DNA of 64,000 nucleotides from Sebastes aleutianus (GCA_916700875.1 CAKAKS010000004.1:17533444-17597443), one strand, 5' to 3'; positions 1 through 14,275 are shown, counted from the stretch's first letter. A program made the numbers and translations. The notes: a model not told the origin generated them from the letters alone.

Positions 1-122
1 ATCTCTTACAGCGCAATCAATGGGGTAAGCGATACATAAAAGATGAGGCCGAGTTTGACCTGTGCACTGAGGGGGAGGGGAAGCTTTCTGCAGAGCCTGG
101 ACTGGAGGAGATGGCGATTTAG
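1..122 (+). CDS. Possible terminal coding exon of a gene extending left of the window
   Basis: The window opens with a splice-acceptor-like stretch ending in AG at position 11. From position 12 one frame stays open for 36 codons and ends in TAG at 120-122. The peptide begins RNQWGKRYIKDEAEFDL and ends EPGLEEMAI; it is hydrophilic and strongly acidic, as cytoplasmic C-terminal tails often are. Only 11 bases precede the exon, so the polypyrimidine tract and the rest of the gene are out of view. I do not recognise the protein. An open run of this length occurs by chance quite often, so this rests on the acceptor, the composition and the clean stop. If it is real, the sequence after 122 is its 3' UTR. 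Confidence 0.4.
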   Translation, partial: LLQRNQWGKRYIKDEAEFDLCTEGEGKLSAEPGLEEMAI

Positions 123-3100
123 ACTTTGTCATGGCATCCTTTGAAGTTTTGGCAGATGAGGACGGGCTGTGGATCAGTCCGTGGCCCTGCTGCATTAACC
201 CCCCAAGCCCCAGCTATGCTTGCACTGAGTCAGCAGCAGCAGCAGCAGCACCAGCGGGCTGCCCGCCAACCCAGCATGATGCATAATCTCTACACTGGTG
301 TAGCACGGATCCATTATACAGAGCCATTATTCAAACTTAAGCAGTGATTATCTCTATGCTTTATTACATTTTCACAGCAGCATGACTTCACACCAGTCGG
401 ATGCGGACCTGATGCTTATTTTGGACAAAGATGGAATTTGTGGAGCTCATAACATCAAGTCAGAAGTTGTCGTGTGAATTCTTATCTGCTGGCAGACAGC
501 ACAAAGAAACACACAGGCAAGGACCTTTATCATGACGATCAAGATCACTGCAGATTGAAAGTCACACTCACACACACACATAAAAGGACTCTTAGCACAC
601 TTTCTCCTGATTGTCTGAGGCATGCGGGCACTCCGGTGATAAATAGAGGTGAGTCACGTCAGAGAGAGGATTAGAGGGGCTGTGAAAAAGCAGAGAATTA
701 TTGACGGAAAAGAGGAGGATTTAGATTTAGCTCTGCCAGTCAACAAGAGCCTCTAACCCCTCCCCTGTCCCTTCTACATACACACAGAAACTAGTGATGA
801 CTCAGTAAGACCGTCTCAGGTCACTTTGGACTGACATTGCTCAGGCAACCATAAATCCAAGCTGTGGACCGCTCTGACCCGACTTTTTCTATTAGGCCTT
901 ATCCCATAACTGCAAACACAGTCAGCTATGAACATACAGTAGCATCCTTCAAAAAGCTAAAGGCCAGACCAGAGTGATGCATAATGGATGAAGGAATGCA
1001 CAGAGTCAGACGTGGACTTGTAGAATCTCATCTATCCGCAGAAAAACATACACTAATCCGATTCAAAATACAACCAAATCTCTGTGTGAGTCAAATAATT
1101 CCAGATTTTGAATAAATCGTGGGTGATTAAACTAACCGGAGTCCCTTTTCCTCTGGATAAAAAAACCCACTAACATCTGGATTTTGTCTTTAGAGGAAAA
1201 GGTCACAATCGGCATTCATTCTGGGGACAAATGAAGAATGATGCATTTATCGGCTCAAGCTACGATTGGCAGGGACAGACAACCCGATATCACGCCAAAG
1301 CGTGTAATAGACCAGAGGAGAGCGTGTCAGTGTGACCTTTTGCCTCGTCCCTGCCCTATGTATGAAGGTGCTGTAGCCTACCAGCAGGGGGCAACAAAAC
1401 TACTTAGTTAGCTTTAGGGAAAATGTCATGGTTGGCCTTAAAATAAGTACATAAACTAACTACAATACGTAAGGAAACAACGTAACATAAGTACGGAAAA
1501 CACGTCACAAACGTCACTGACGTAGCTTACAAAACAAAACACCAGTCTCGATCACCGGTCTCCTCCTTTTCGAGCGACCGGGCTGTGATGGAAACATGGT
1601 GGAGATGCTAATTTTCGCCCCTTTTCCGGCGCCTGCTATGTGTATATGTGAATAAACAGTATATGCCAAATAAAATAAAATCAACAGGGATTTGGACAAT
1701 TATTACAATTTATTAAAGTACAAAACATACAATTAATATGCTCTCGTCAAAGCCACCAGACTCCAGTCAGACAACAGTAATTTCATCTTGCTAATTGGCG
1801 GAAAACACACTTCATTCCAACTCAACAGAAACAAAATAAAACCGTCTTGGTTAGTCTACAATCTAAGTCTTGTGCTTTTTTTCTGCTGCACAAAAAACTT
1901 GGGAGAAAGTGCTAAAAAGGATGAAAGTGGCCGAGGGCTACCCAGAGAGAATTTCAAGAAGGAGACAGAGTGTTTAAAAATCTATCTCCAGGGCTCTGGG
2001 TAGGAAAGAAAAATCTGTTTTAACACTACACAGACTGGGGTAGGTTAAACTTTTTGCACTGCCAAAGAGGAAAAAATAAAATGTGAGTTGTGTCCGTATG
2101 TGTACTTCTAGGTTTGCCTGTGAATGTGTAGTTGTGTGCGTGTTCTTGGGGGTTTTTACAAGGGCACTGAGAAGTGTACAGTATTTGCAATTGTAATGCA
2201 CGGTGTGATTCAGAGGCAGGGGGGGTTGACGGCACCCCACCTGGCTGGTTAGACTTCCAAAGGGCACACTTAATGAATTCACAGCGCTGTAATGTGAGAA
2301 CCACACACACTGATGACAGGTACTCATTTATTAAAAAGCAGGTGTTTGTGTGTATATAAAATGCGTGCATGTGTAGAGCTACAGAATCACAGCAGGAGAT
2401 TTGACTGCACTTGCTTGTCAAATATGACAGATTAGTTATTATCCAGTAAATGTGCAGAAACTGGCGTTGATTTCTGAAGAAAGCTGATACGTATATTATT
2501 TTAAAAGATTACTTTCCTGATCTAAAGTATGTGAAAACAAAGCTGTCGAGCCGTTTCTTATTTTTCTGCTACGGTTATTTCTTCAGATGCATTCTTATCT
2601 GACTCAAGGGTCTAAGTATAGAGGGTGCCGTATGTTATACAGGTCGTAAACCCCTCTAAAACAAACTTGTGATTTTGGGCTATATACTGTAAATACACTT
2701 GACTTAACCTATGCTGTCAAGTCAAGTGGCGGATGTTGGAGCTTTTAACCACCACCAGCTCCACACACTCCCCTTGCAGTTAATCACTGCCTATAAATTC
2801 CCATCTCTGGGAAACAGTGCACACAACAATAGAAGCAAAACAGTATAAAGGGGTTTTGCCGATGCTGATAGAACTACGCCCCATATTGGACTCACTTCAG
2901 TATTTGCAAGTCGGCTAACCTTCGCAGAGAGCAGGACAAGCATGAAAAGAGATATGACACCTTCTGTCACTGTCTTTCTATGCAGATTTGCATTCTGACA
3001 TCGTTGTCAGTTTATATTAGGACACGGGTTATATCCTAGAATACATATGAACCACAGCCAAAACAATCAGATATGAACAGCAAATTTGGCAGCGAGCACG

Positions 3101-6100
3101 AAGGCCTGTGGTGTGAACGTAGTGGAAGAGTAAAGGAGACATATGGCACATTATGTCTGACTGTGTGAATGTTACTGAGTCTGAAAGTGAAATGAATACC
3201 AATGTGATATCTATAGAATCCTTTTAAGAATCAGGAGGATCACTCTGTTTCTTATCCCACAGTCGGACTCAATAGATGTTGACAGCTCAGATAAGAACTC
3301 CTACTGGCTGACTATTGCATTCTGCTTCCTTTCACTCAGCCTCAGGGTATCTGTTGCCATTTTCAGTGTTAACCAACTGTGATATGCAGTTGACCTATCT
3401 AACAAGCTACATGATAAACAGAAAACTTAAAGTTGGACTGAAATTTGATTTCTCCACACTTTTTGTGTAAGGAAACACAAACTAAAATGATACTGCAGCT
3501 ATTGTGCATAGTCTTTCATTTTATGGTCTATCGGCTGGAGCATGTCATAGCCCTTTTGCCTACGAATGTTCATACAAGATGTTTGTTTCCCCTTTTTCAA
3601 CAGGCCGACATAGCGCTTTATGCAACATAAGTGATTTAAGACATCTGTCTCTTTACAACATTCAATATTTTGGAGGACCCATTGTGCTGTCAAGTTTGTA
3701 TTCCACTCACAAACTAGGCTAACTAGCTTCCACTCGGAAAGTCACAGCAATAGTTTTCCAGGCTTGATAATGTTTGAACAGATTTCCACTAGACATCATT
3801 ACTTATTGATCATGTTATTTCAACACCTGCTGATTCATCGGCAGCTCTTGTACATTCAGGGGTGAATTCGCAAAAAGGATTGTGCGACTTTTGCGGCTGC
3901 TAAACCTGCAAAAATAAGACAAAAAGAAACAGTGAAATTATTAGCGTCTTCAAAGAGTTGGTGGTAACTGAAGCGCATTTGGTGTCACGCCCAGACTTTC
4001 CAGTGATCATATTAGCAGTGAGTAGCCCGGTGAAGGCATCCTAATGGTCCGAACAAACTCATTTATTATATTTTATGCAGTGACAGGATGCAATGACAGT
4101 TGTGTCATGAAAAATAAAAGAATAAAGCTCTCCCTACATGTCATATGTGAGAAAAAAAACGAGAAAAACAAAAAAAGAATGAAAAAATAAGGTTGTTATA
4201 TAAACAAATAAACAATTATTTCGTCCCTCTCCGTTCACAAAAAGGGCAAATTGCATTCGTTCATGGTGCTATCAGCGGCCGCAATCCATTCATTTTAAAT
4301 TCGCACCTCAGTGTAAATGTATAGAAAGGTATGGGTCTAACAGCAACAGTTCTCAAATCGCAGAGGCTAACAGAAAAAAATAATGTCTAACAATGGCCCA
4401 GCTGACATTTGTTTGTCCAAACAAAAAATTCATGCTCCTTGGTGAATATTAATGTAGGCTAGGTGCTGCTAATATGGCAGAAAAATAAATCAAACCTAAA
4501 ATTAATCTTTTTGGTAATTACAATTTTGAGAAAATAAGTACACAAGTCAAAACGAGCACCAAGGATATATACGCTGATTTCTTAGAAGAAGAAATAAATC
4601 AGTTTGACTTTGAACAAAACGTTGACTCGAACATAAGGCAGGTAATTAGTTCCATGCAATATCTTCCTCAGTAATATTTCACCCCATGAGCGCCTGTCAG
4701 CTTTGTGCTCTTTCGGCATCCCCATGACAACCCTGATTGAATTAAGAAATTTAAACAGCCCAGATTGTTTTCTTTATCTAAAATGACAGTGTGTTCAGTT
4801 AGGCCTTTCTCCAGTGAGAGACAGGTCTGGGAATGTGAGATTACCCACCTATAAATGCCCATCTGTAGTCTGCCAGAGAGCCTATAATCAAATCCAATCA
4901 TGTCGGCGGCTAGACGACACTTCCTGGATACATGTGCGAGCGCACACTCTTACATTCACATATCATATCCACACTTATTCTGAGAGACGATGGGTTTAAT
5001 AAAAGTCAACGTATATACTGTCATGGACATCAAGGCACCAAAACGTTTCCACATATCAATTCCACAGAAAATACAATAGAGTCTAATAAATTGAATTCTA
5101 TGGGGACATTTTCCTTCAAGGTCTGAGCTTTGAGAGGCAGAAGCACAGAGAACACAGTGTTAATAGACACAGTCCATCTCCACTTCTATGTCTCCCTCTC
5201 CATTCATATCGGTCTCCCTTATCTTCTTCCTGCTGCTCCCTTTCCAAGCATATTGCTCCCACAACCGTATTTGTGATCTTTTTTGCTCTCTTCCACTCTT
5301 TTGTTCCCTCTCATGCATAATCTGTGCTCTTTCCTGTCCTCACTTTATTTCCCCCGGAGACAATCTCTCCCTGGCTTCCTTTCTCTCACTCCATCGCTCT
5401 CTCCGCCGCTCACTCAGAATAACAGCAGCGATCTATCAGAACATTTTCTGTAACCGGAGGGCAATTTTCGAGACCTGGCGGAGCATCAGCCTTTTTGCTA
5501 TACTGTACCAAGACACTGTTGTAATAATAACACCGAGAAATCTGATTAACACGGCGTAGTATGTGTGCCGCAGCAGCAGCAGAGGCAGCGATAGTAAAGC
5601 AGCAAAGCCGGTGATTTCATGCAAATTCACAAAGCTGCCGCGGACTGTGAGTGACTGACGTGGGCTGAGGGGAAGGGTGCATGCAAATAGTGGAACAAGA
5701 GAAAGGTGTGCTCAGTGATTAAGTGGTAACACAGGGGGCTAGGGACTCCAATCAGGCCAAATCAATGTGAACTAATCCTGTGCCAATTAAGAAAGCGTGG
5801 TTCAACGCCCAGGACCTAATTCAGTTCTCACTGTGAACGGATTGATTGAAAGTCCTGGACACAAGCCAGGAGAATGAGAGAATGCAGTTATGAGAGGTTC
5901 CTTTTTCTTCTAACGGACACAGCTCTTGGCATTCAAGGCTACATTGATCGTGGGTCAGACATAAAGTGTTTCAATGTATCGGCCCCATAGCTCAACGCTC
6001 CGCGGTACTTTGAAGAGACGATAAATGGGATCCAGCTGAGAAGAGGAGACGGGAGGGCTGATGATGAGTGAGATGGGGCCGCTGCTGATGATACTTTTTC

Positions 6101-7060
6101 CTTCACCCTGATTAGCTGCTTTTTGTCATCTTTTTCTTTCATGCCTCAGCGATAACCTCCCTTTGTGTCCCTTTCTCATTTTCCGTATTATAATGATTAA
6201 TACTGCACCTTCAGAAATGTGCATTGCATATTCACAAACATGCTCTCTGCTCCTCTGCCACACGCACACCGCCAAATAAACAGACACAAAGCTCAGGGAG
6301 GATGTTTTTCCCAGAATAAGAGACAGACAGACAGACAGTGGGGGAGGGAGAGGCGACAAAGACATGACAAGTGTGTGATAGGACAATTTTCCAAAATATG
6401 AACTCTTTCTTTTTGAATAATTCAACAATTTTTGCATTGTCAAAGGTAGCTGTTGTGAGATGAGGGGTTGGATATCACGATGCAGTAATAGTTGGTTGAA
6501 AGCTGATAATATACATTTTCTCTGACAAAATTGGCTTCTAACTTTAATAGAGGACATGAGAAATGTAATCTTTATCAGAGACAGTTCAGAAAGGAGACTG
6601 AGAGTCAGATCCTGTATCTGTGTCACGTGGGTTTCGCCAGAGACTGGCGGCATGTCCTGAGTCTACTAACTCCAATGGGAGAAGTGAACATGAACACAGA
6701 TTATGACTGATTCTTTCGCCCCAGAGTCACCAAAGTAAATATTGGACCCATTTTTCACGAGCCACATATCCTCCAGAACATTCTGACACTCAAAATGGCA
6801 TTTTTCAGACACACAAATCAGGAGAAAATGAACTTTGTTTGAGACCTTTCTCTGTCTCAGCAACACACTTTTCGCGAGATCTGGCAACTAACTAAGTTAC
6901 AGAGAATCCTCTGTGATCCATCCCATATTCTGTACTTTCAGTATGAGCTGTTACCGTCAGGAAGACGATAGAGAGCTCAGCGGTGCAAATTGAATTGGTT
7001 TACAAGCTCCTTTGTGCCTGTATCAGTTGGAATTTTAAACAGCAGCCTAAAATAAGCGGA
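123..7060. other. No gene found; unique-looking non-coding sequence
   Basis: I see no exon with credible splice sites here. Open frames are short and of low-complexity or random composition. The first few hundred bases could be the 3' UTR of the possible exon at 1-122; candidate AATAAA signals exist but none is decisive. About 1395-1680 has a repeat-like look (many ACGT-containing words) but I could not delimit it. Around 5170-5420 is a CT-rich stretch on this strand. Confidence 0.6.
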
Positions 7061-7074
7061 AGGTACAGAGGCTG

Positions 7075-7275
7075 TACCGGGGTACGAAAAACACAAACTG
7101 ATCGATGCCTCAGGGTGTGAATTTTTATATTTGTATTACCTGCACTGTATTTTTATTTTCTCTTTAATGTCTTCTGTTTGCTTCTGTGTTGTGTGCCCCT
7201 ACGTGTTGATGGGTCTAGCTTTGTAGAGTCAAATTTCCCCATGGGGACAATTAAGTATATATCTATCCATCTATT
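7075..7275 (+). repeat. 3' tail of a LINE/SINE-type retroelement
   Basis: The stretch ends with a phrase typical of fish retroposon tails: a segment reading like 'caaatttccccatggggaca', then 'aattaagtatatatctatcc', a degenerate TATC-type microsatellite. That layout, a conserved 3' end followed by a short tandem tail, is what target-primed retroposition leaves. The 5' side fades without a clear boundary, as expected of a 5'-truncated copy. The exact family is not determined. Confidence 0.55.
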
Positions 7276-10149
7276 GTTTCTACAAAGCCTGATCTAACGT
7301 ATTCCTCTGTGCAATAAACATTCATTGCTGTATTTATTAAAGTTAAACTTCATCATTGAGCCACATCGTTGTAATAGCTGACATTTTCCTTCATTAAAAT
7401 TGAACATGGGCACTATAGTTTATTTTGAGTCTATCTCTTATACATGTTCCTGCTGCTGTAAATACGCACTAGCTCACCAAATTCGCGAAGGGAAATACAC
7501 CCCAAATAATGCAACATTTATTAACATTTGCTAAAAACTACAGTGCCTAGCTGTTTTAGTAAATTCATATTATTTTTTAAAGCAAAAGTATTTATTGCTG
7601 ACCGTCTATTCATGGGATTTATTGACAATAACAAAATGTATAGAATACAAACAATCAGCAAAGGTTTACAGTAGATAAAACTCTGTGTTTTAATATAACA
7701 TGAAGCATGATTTTACATCTGTATGTCCTACTGTGTCTCTTGCCTCCAAATGGATATATTTCTGTGTTTTTCCAGTTTAGAAATCAGTCAAAGACCAACG
7801 CGTTCATCAATCAGATGATTGATTCGTGTTGCTGTCCGAGTGAAGGAGAGAACTGTCAATCATCTTGTTGCACAGCCTACTTAACATGATGTGTGTCTCA
7901 AGTTAATGCATTTGTGGCCTTGCCAGACCACAAAGAGCAAAGTGAAAATTAATTGTGGGAAGTCTTTGCCAGGCAGCGTTATCCACAGGAACAACAGCAA
8001 CACACCATCAAACAACAAAATGTGCCCAGAGGCTGCTTATTTAACTGTGTCAAAGTGTTCTATGCTGTATTTTTTTTTTTCTCCTTTAAACTCCAAACTT
8101 TTATTGAGACATAGCGGTTATTTGGAAAACACTAAATCCTTTGAATTAATAAAACTTCTTGCGTAACGGCAACATCCTCTTGGGAAGCATAATTCACTGA
8201 TATTTTCTTGAAATGTTTTTTTGAGGTTATGTAACTGAATAAATTAAAAGGATTTTTTTTTATGTATAGAATAAAACACGTGTGTCCGATAGGGGAAGAA
8301 ATAAGACAGACAGGAGTCAGACAGCAAATCTAGCAATCTGAAGGAAGCAGATATCCCATTACTGAGCCAGTAAGTGTGCTAAGCTCTATCTACAGTGCAG
8401 AGCAGCAAGCAGAACCTATCGTAACACACACCGTTAAACCCTCACATGGAGTGAAGGAGGGCAGGGGGAGAGAACAGCCCTCATGTCATCTACAGCAAGC
8501 AAAGTGGGACTGAATGGGCATCTCGAACACCACTTGGATGAGTTACAGCTGAGAGACAGATGCATCGTACAGCTCAGAGGACCAACAAAGGAACAAACAG
8601 ATTAGGAAAAAAGGGAGAGGACATGTCGGAGACAAAAGAGGATTGTGTGAAATTCACAGGAGAGAGATTTTTACAGAGCCAGACTGTCTATAATCTTTCA
8701 CAAAATTGAAAGAACACAAGACAAATGAGAGAAGATAATGTTTTTTTCAAACCCAGGGAATACAACGTGCAAGTTTTTGAGTGTCATGAGACAGGAAGGT
8801 GGAGAGCTACCTGAACTAAAGCTCTTACAGCCTACCCACAATTTGTTTGGCTCAAGTGCTCGGTAGCATGTAATCACATTTCTCTGAGACGGCTTTCCTG
8901 TCACTGTCTGCATGAATAGAGTCTAATAAAGCAGAAAATGCCCTGCTAGTGCTACTATACTCTTATTGTCTTTCCCTCATCACACAGAATTAACCTTTAC
9001 AACTCAAACATACTCGAATCGTCTGCTGTAAGAACAAAGTAACGGTGCTATAAAACTGACAAGCATTCAGTGTTTATGGTGTTATCATAAATACATCGGC
9101 ATTATAAAACACAAAGGCCTTAAGAGAAGAGCTGACTTCAACAATATCCAAACTCACTGTCTGGACATAGATTACAAGTCATTCTTTCTTTAAAGCCAAT
9201 ATTGATGTTTTCCATTATTTTAGGCACTGGTTTTGTTAATTGATGAACTTTTACAACAATGGTCCAAACAATCAACTAAAATGACAGTTAATCTATAATT
9301 ATTAATTTACTATATTTACTATTAATCTTGCATGACAGACTGTAGATAGCCTGTCTCACTTATGACCTCTAAAACAATGACCTGCACTATTGTAAAACAC
9401 TATATGATGTATTATATTGTTTTCAATTAGCCTTTTGGATAATGTTAACTTATCTGCTATAATGGCTCAAATTGGGCAATCCTGCCATTCAGTAATTGGG
9501 TGTTAGGTTACAACAGACCTTTTTTACGGCAGATATTTTGACTTGTCAAACCAGGAAAAGAACAGGTGAAACTAATTTTATTAACGATGGCCATGATGAG
9601 CCGGGTCAGAGAACCAGCCTGTGCAACACAAGGACCCTGGAACCTGCTCACCTAAGAGGACTGCACTCTTTATTAATATCCTTAAATACACTTTTGCTTT
9701 TCCTGCTATAACAAGCCAAAATGTCTGCTGTAAAAAAGGATCCATTTCACCTGCTTGCACAGGTTTGGTGCAGATTCAATGCAGAATTTGGACTCAATCT
9801 CAATCACACTAATTAGAAGAGAGGAGGGGGCAATTATATATTAGTATAGCCTAAACATAGAAATAGAATGAGAGTTGAATGGACATTCCCATTCAAAACA
9901 ACATAGCAGGATGGTCAGAGGGGCAAGCATCTTTATGTGACTATTGCCATTGCAAACAACAGTGACCGTTGTAGCCAACTTCCATATAAAGTCACAGATG
10001 ATGGAGAGATTTCAGTTGAGATTTTACCGTTGGCTCGGTAACACAACAGGATACATAGATATTGGTAATTATGACTGTGATTATAGGCCCAGGCTACATG
10101 ATGAGCACCGACAAGAGACAGACAAATGGAAAACACCAGCTTAGTATTG
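7276..10149. other. No gene found; AT-rich unique sequence
   Basis: Only short open frames without splice context or recognisable composition are present. No transposon ends were delimited here. Confidence 0.6.
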
Positions 10150-10771
10150 ACCAGTGACCAACCTCCTGGTCTGAAAAGTGAAGCCAATGCAGAAGTGCCT
10201 TAAACTTGCATTCTTTCTAACAGCCAGCAGGGGGCGACTCCTCTGGGTGCAAAAATAGGTCTGATTGTATAGAAGTCTATGAGAAAATGAGCCTACTTCT
10301 CACTTGATTTATTACCTCAGTAAATATTGTAAACATGAGTTTATGCTCTCAATCGCTAGCTCAAGTCTTCTTCAATACAACACGATGTTCATTTAGTAAA
10401 TGATGGTCCCATTTAGAGTCAATTATACCATAAAGCAGGGTATGCTTTAGGGCGTGGCTATCTTGTGATTGACAGGTCGCTACCATTGCATTGTCCGGTC
10501 TGGGAGTTGTCAGTGTTTTCGTCTTACAACTTTAACCCTTTCAGAGTGTGTTTTCAGTTTGTAAAAGTTGATTATAACCTTTGTGGTCGCCTAAAAATGT
10601 CTTATTCAGCGTTCGGTTGTACTTAGCTCCACCCTGTAGTGTCACTTCTGGCTGCAAATCCCCAAGATGGTGATGGCAAAAATGCCGTACTTGAGGCTCC
10701 AAAACGGCAGTCAACAAACCAATGGGTGACGTCATGGTGACTATGTCCACTTCTTATATACAGTCTTTGGT
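10150..10771. repeat. Dispersed non-autonomous element, family 1, copy 1
   Basis: This roughly 620-bp unit recurs in inverted orientation at 17482-18065 and 48808-49395, and as a deletion derivative at 42023-42187. Shared landmarks, in order, are 'ggtctgaaaagtgaagcc', 'cagccagcagggggcgac', 'gaacatcatgctg'-type words seen here in reverse complement, and the edge 'acttcttatatacagtct'. The far edge ends with a TATA/AGTCT-type sequence. No coding capacity is credible. It is probably a MITE; the superfamily is not established. Confidence 0.8.
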
Positions 10772-13445
10772 GTGGACGGTGTTTTCTCATACTAGTGAGT
10801 GTGGCACACTTTACGGCCCAACTGACCGTGTGTTGTCACCATAACAACTAGCAGCAATCTTCATTTTCTTTTGAACTAGTCAAATGATCGTGGCAAACTG
10901 TTCAATGTCCGTTCTACTCTCATTCTATTTCTATGAGCCTGAGAACGTTTTGTGCTTGAAAACTGTAAAATGGTACAAAAAGAACCTCAAACAGTCACAA
11001 CCCACCCAAAACAATTAATAAATAAACAAACTAAATATTTAAAAAGATACAGAATAGTACATTCTGACCACTTGTAAGACTTGTTTTCCACATATAAACG
11101 CTGGCCTACTTGCTCCAGTAGATTGATTATTTTTCAGTAACTCCATTATATTTATGGACTGGTTTAATCTTCTCATAAAGACAATACTGATCTAGTCTAA
11201 CATTCAGTAGCTTGTGCAGCATCTCTGGCTCTTAAAGAGCAAAGTGAAATCAGCTTTGAAATGTGGTTTGAGGCTGTGTTGAAACACTCCTACTGAACTC
11301 TGATGATATGATATTAATTACGATGTAGTGATGATGTGACTTACGAAGACATTAGGGAGGCGTAGTGTTGTGAATGGTGAGCGAGCTGAGGTGTGTCACC
11401 GGTGATGGTCTAGATAAACAAACAGGGAGAACAATGCTTTTACAGCACATATCTCAACGTGATCATCAATCCTGCCTGGGAGGGGGAAAAAAAGGTTGAA
11501 AAGTGCACAGCTCACCACTGTCAAGTAAGCAGATTAATAAAACATTAGGCTCAGCTCTCTCACCGTGATAAATTATCATTATTATGCAACATTGTTCGCA
11601 TAATTTTGCACGACTCTGCACACGTCTTTGTACAGTAGCTCATTTGGCCTCAGGCACCGTGCTCCTGCTCCATGATACTCATCTAATTCACTTCTTGCAT
11701 TTCATTCAACTCATTTGAACCTTAATGTTATTCTGCTCCAATGCACCACTGGACACTCGCCATCTCCAACTGTACAGTGTGTACTGTACCATACTTGCTT
11801 GAATACACATCAATAAACGTGTATTTTTCTACTTATACTGGATGAAAAAAGGGTGCTTACATTCTGTTTATGAGAATAATATTGTCTTCAGGTTTGTTTC
11901 ATTACAGGAATAGTTCCCAAAATGTCAAACTATTCTCTTAATGGTGTACTTAATAGTGTAATTATCTATTGAACTGAAACATCTGAAGTCCTCACAGACA
12001 CATTGCAGCTATCTCTTGTAAAACATCTTTGATAAAACATACTGCATACACATCAAGAAAGAAACCAAATTGATCTCCTGTAATAGGTTTCCTTTTATCC
12101 TGTTGTTTTTCCAACTGTTTGCCAGTTTGTTTTTTATTGCGCCTCTGCACCAAATTCTACATTTAACTCACATACTGCAGGGATCTGATGGTTCTACAGA
12201 GACTCCAGAAGACATGGGATATGCTTGTGTAATTCTAATGTTTCACTCTCGCAGAGTCTCATTAGGCTAACCCTCCCCTCCCCCCTCCCCTTTTCTGAAA
12301 TTCACAGAAGCTTCACTGTGTCGACAGCTCCTGAACATTTGTTGCATCTGACAATTTAAGCAGATAGATAAAAGATGGCATCCGCACAAACATAAAAGAG
12401 ACTATATAAACATTCATTTGCGTGCAGAGAGTGAAACACGGACCTGCAGACTGAACACTCACCCCTCCATCTGGCTCGTACTCGCTAGCGCTCAAGCAAC
12501 CCCATAAGAACATCATTAAATCAGCGTGTACACACTATATGCAATCTCCCATTAGCTTGTTACCTAGTGTGACTGTTCACACGAGTCTGTGAGTTATACG
12601 TTTAATGCAGCGAGAGATCACACTTACATAAGAACAGTCTATGGGAAAAAAAAGCATGATTCATTAGGAAGAATGGTGCCTCTTAAAGAGATTGATTCCT
12701 GTTTATGAGTCCTATATGACATTCACATATTTCTCTGATGGGAAGATTATGCCTCTATGGGGCAATAAATCAAGTGTATTATATTACAGTTATTATATGT
12801 GAGTGCTTGCTTGAATGCAAAACAGATGCCTATATGGTTAGATCATATGAATACAAATGTTTATAGGATGCGACTGCACTACATCACACACCATATGTAT
12901 TTTGTTTTCCAGGGCAGCATCTTTCATGACACCGTTTCTTTTTTGTTATCTCGAGCCATGTGTCCCTCCTGTGTCGTCCCACATACTGGTGAGAGGAGCA
13001 CTCCTTAATCTCTACCTCAGCTAATCTGAAGCGAAGGTAGTCAGGCTATCAGTGGGGAATTTAAGGGGATTACACATGCTGAACAAAATAAGGCTTAGAC
13101 GGAATACTACACAACCTGGTGCATGCACACATAAACTTACCGCGTGTGCACACAACGCCACATGCAATATCACTGTAATAGTGTCCACAGAGGGTGGGGG
13201 TTAATGTCTCGGTCTCTGGTGTGATGTCTGATGTCGTCTCTCACCGTTTGCTCTGACTTTGAAAACATTTTGAAGGATGATGAGTTGTTTGCACGATTTG
13301 ACCTCATGAAGCTGTGATTAAACTTCTAAATTTGTAACTCTGATGTCAAACCTTTTATCAAACGTAATGACGCAGATACCGCTTACGCAACTTTTAAAAA
13401 CATATTTTTTCCTCAGGTAATGAGATAAACGTTGCATTTGTGATG
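10772..13445. other. No gene found; unique-looking sequence
   Basis: No credible exon is present. A short word at about 11905-11935 resembles the terminal sequence of the repeat family seen at 41960-42295, so a small solo fragment may lie there. Confidence 0.55.
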
Positions 13446-13636
13446 TAGAGCTGTAGCGATTAGTCGATTAATCTATTAGTTAAAAGATGAAAAAAAAGGC
13501 GACTATTTTGATAATTCATTAATTGCTTAAGTTAATCAAAATATCCAAACTTTCTCTTGTTTAAGCCTCTCAAATGTGATATTTTGTAGCTTTTCCTTGT
13601 CTTGTAAATTGAATATTTTGCGGTTGTGGGCTGTTA

Positions 13637-14275
13637 AGGCCTTTGCAAACCAGTCTGTATTAATTGTCGCACATTTAAAAATAAATGTAACCTCCCGTTG
13701 TGTCAATCACATTTACACACCGACTACGAAACTTTCATCCGTCATTAACGTTTTCGGAACAGGTTTGATTTTCTGTATTTTTTCACATCTGTCAAAAGCC
13801 AAAAGAGGGTTGTTTGACCACCGTCTGTGCAAACGTCATCCTCCAAAATGGCATCTGATAAACATTCACTCTGTCTCCCAGCACAAAGCACTTTACAATA
13901 AAGAAATAAAAGAATACAGAGACGCAGAATTTAAAGATAGATTGTGGCAGGTGATGCCGAACAGCTTAGAATCAAGGATGGTCGCTAAGGATGTAGGAAA
14001 GATTAAACAGTAGTGATTTTGCTTTAGGCAGCTAAAAGATAGCTTCTTGCTAATGTCATTCATTCATTAGCCCCGTGTGGGACTAGTGCTATCCATTTCA
14101 TGGCACCCAAGTAATGAATTCAGTTTTGTCTTGTACTGTGGTTTTCTGCAACGAATAGAATAATAAGACGCATCAGACTCAGTGTGCAAGGTTTCTGTGT
14201 GTAACGTTATTTAGTACATAACGAACTAAAAAAAAAATCGCATACAAAAAATACGGACTTGGTGTGCAAAGACCT
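13637..14275 (+). mobile_element. PIF/Harbinger-like element with TTA target duplication
   Basis: The 639-bp unit is flanked on both sides by TTA (13634-13636 and 14276-14278). Its ends are inverted: the left begins AGGCCTTTGCAAACCAG and the right, reverse-complemented, begins AGGTCTTTGCACACCAAG. A 3-bp TTA duplication with such ends is the hallmark of PIF/Harbinger elements. It sits inside an older dispersed repeat. It carries no transposase but keeps a remnant of the DNA-binding accessory protein (separate entry), so it is a deletion derivative of an autonomous element. Confidence 0.8.
13848..14013 (+). pseudogene. Remnant of a MADF (Myb/SANT-like) transposon protein
   Basis: An ATG at 13848 in good context starts MASDK; the similarity then continues one base out of frame from 13864 with HKALYNKEIKEYRDAEF and KDRLWQVMPNSL, up to a TAG at 14011-14013. 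The pattern 'LY....EYRD...+..LW..V' is that of MADF domains (Adf1-type DNA-binding), which PIF/Harbinger transposons encode beside their transposase. What is seen: the motif order and the shift of one base. What is inferred: the origin as the start of the accessory-protein gene, broken by a frameshift and cut short. The host function is probably nil. Confidence 0.6.

Noticed and set aside
1974..2421. Overlapping minus-strand frames of 117 and 131 codons
   Set aside because: They overlap each other in different frames, are His/Thr/Cys-rich from CA-rich sequence, and lack splice or start context.
5799..5812. A 'ggttcaacgcc' word considered as a tRNA T-arm
   Set aside because: No matching acceptor stem, anticodon arm or D-arm found around it.
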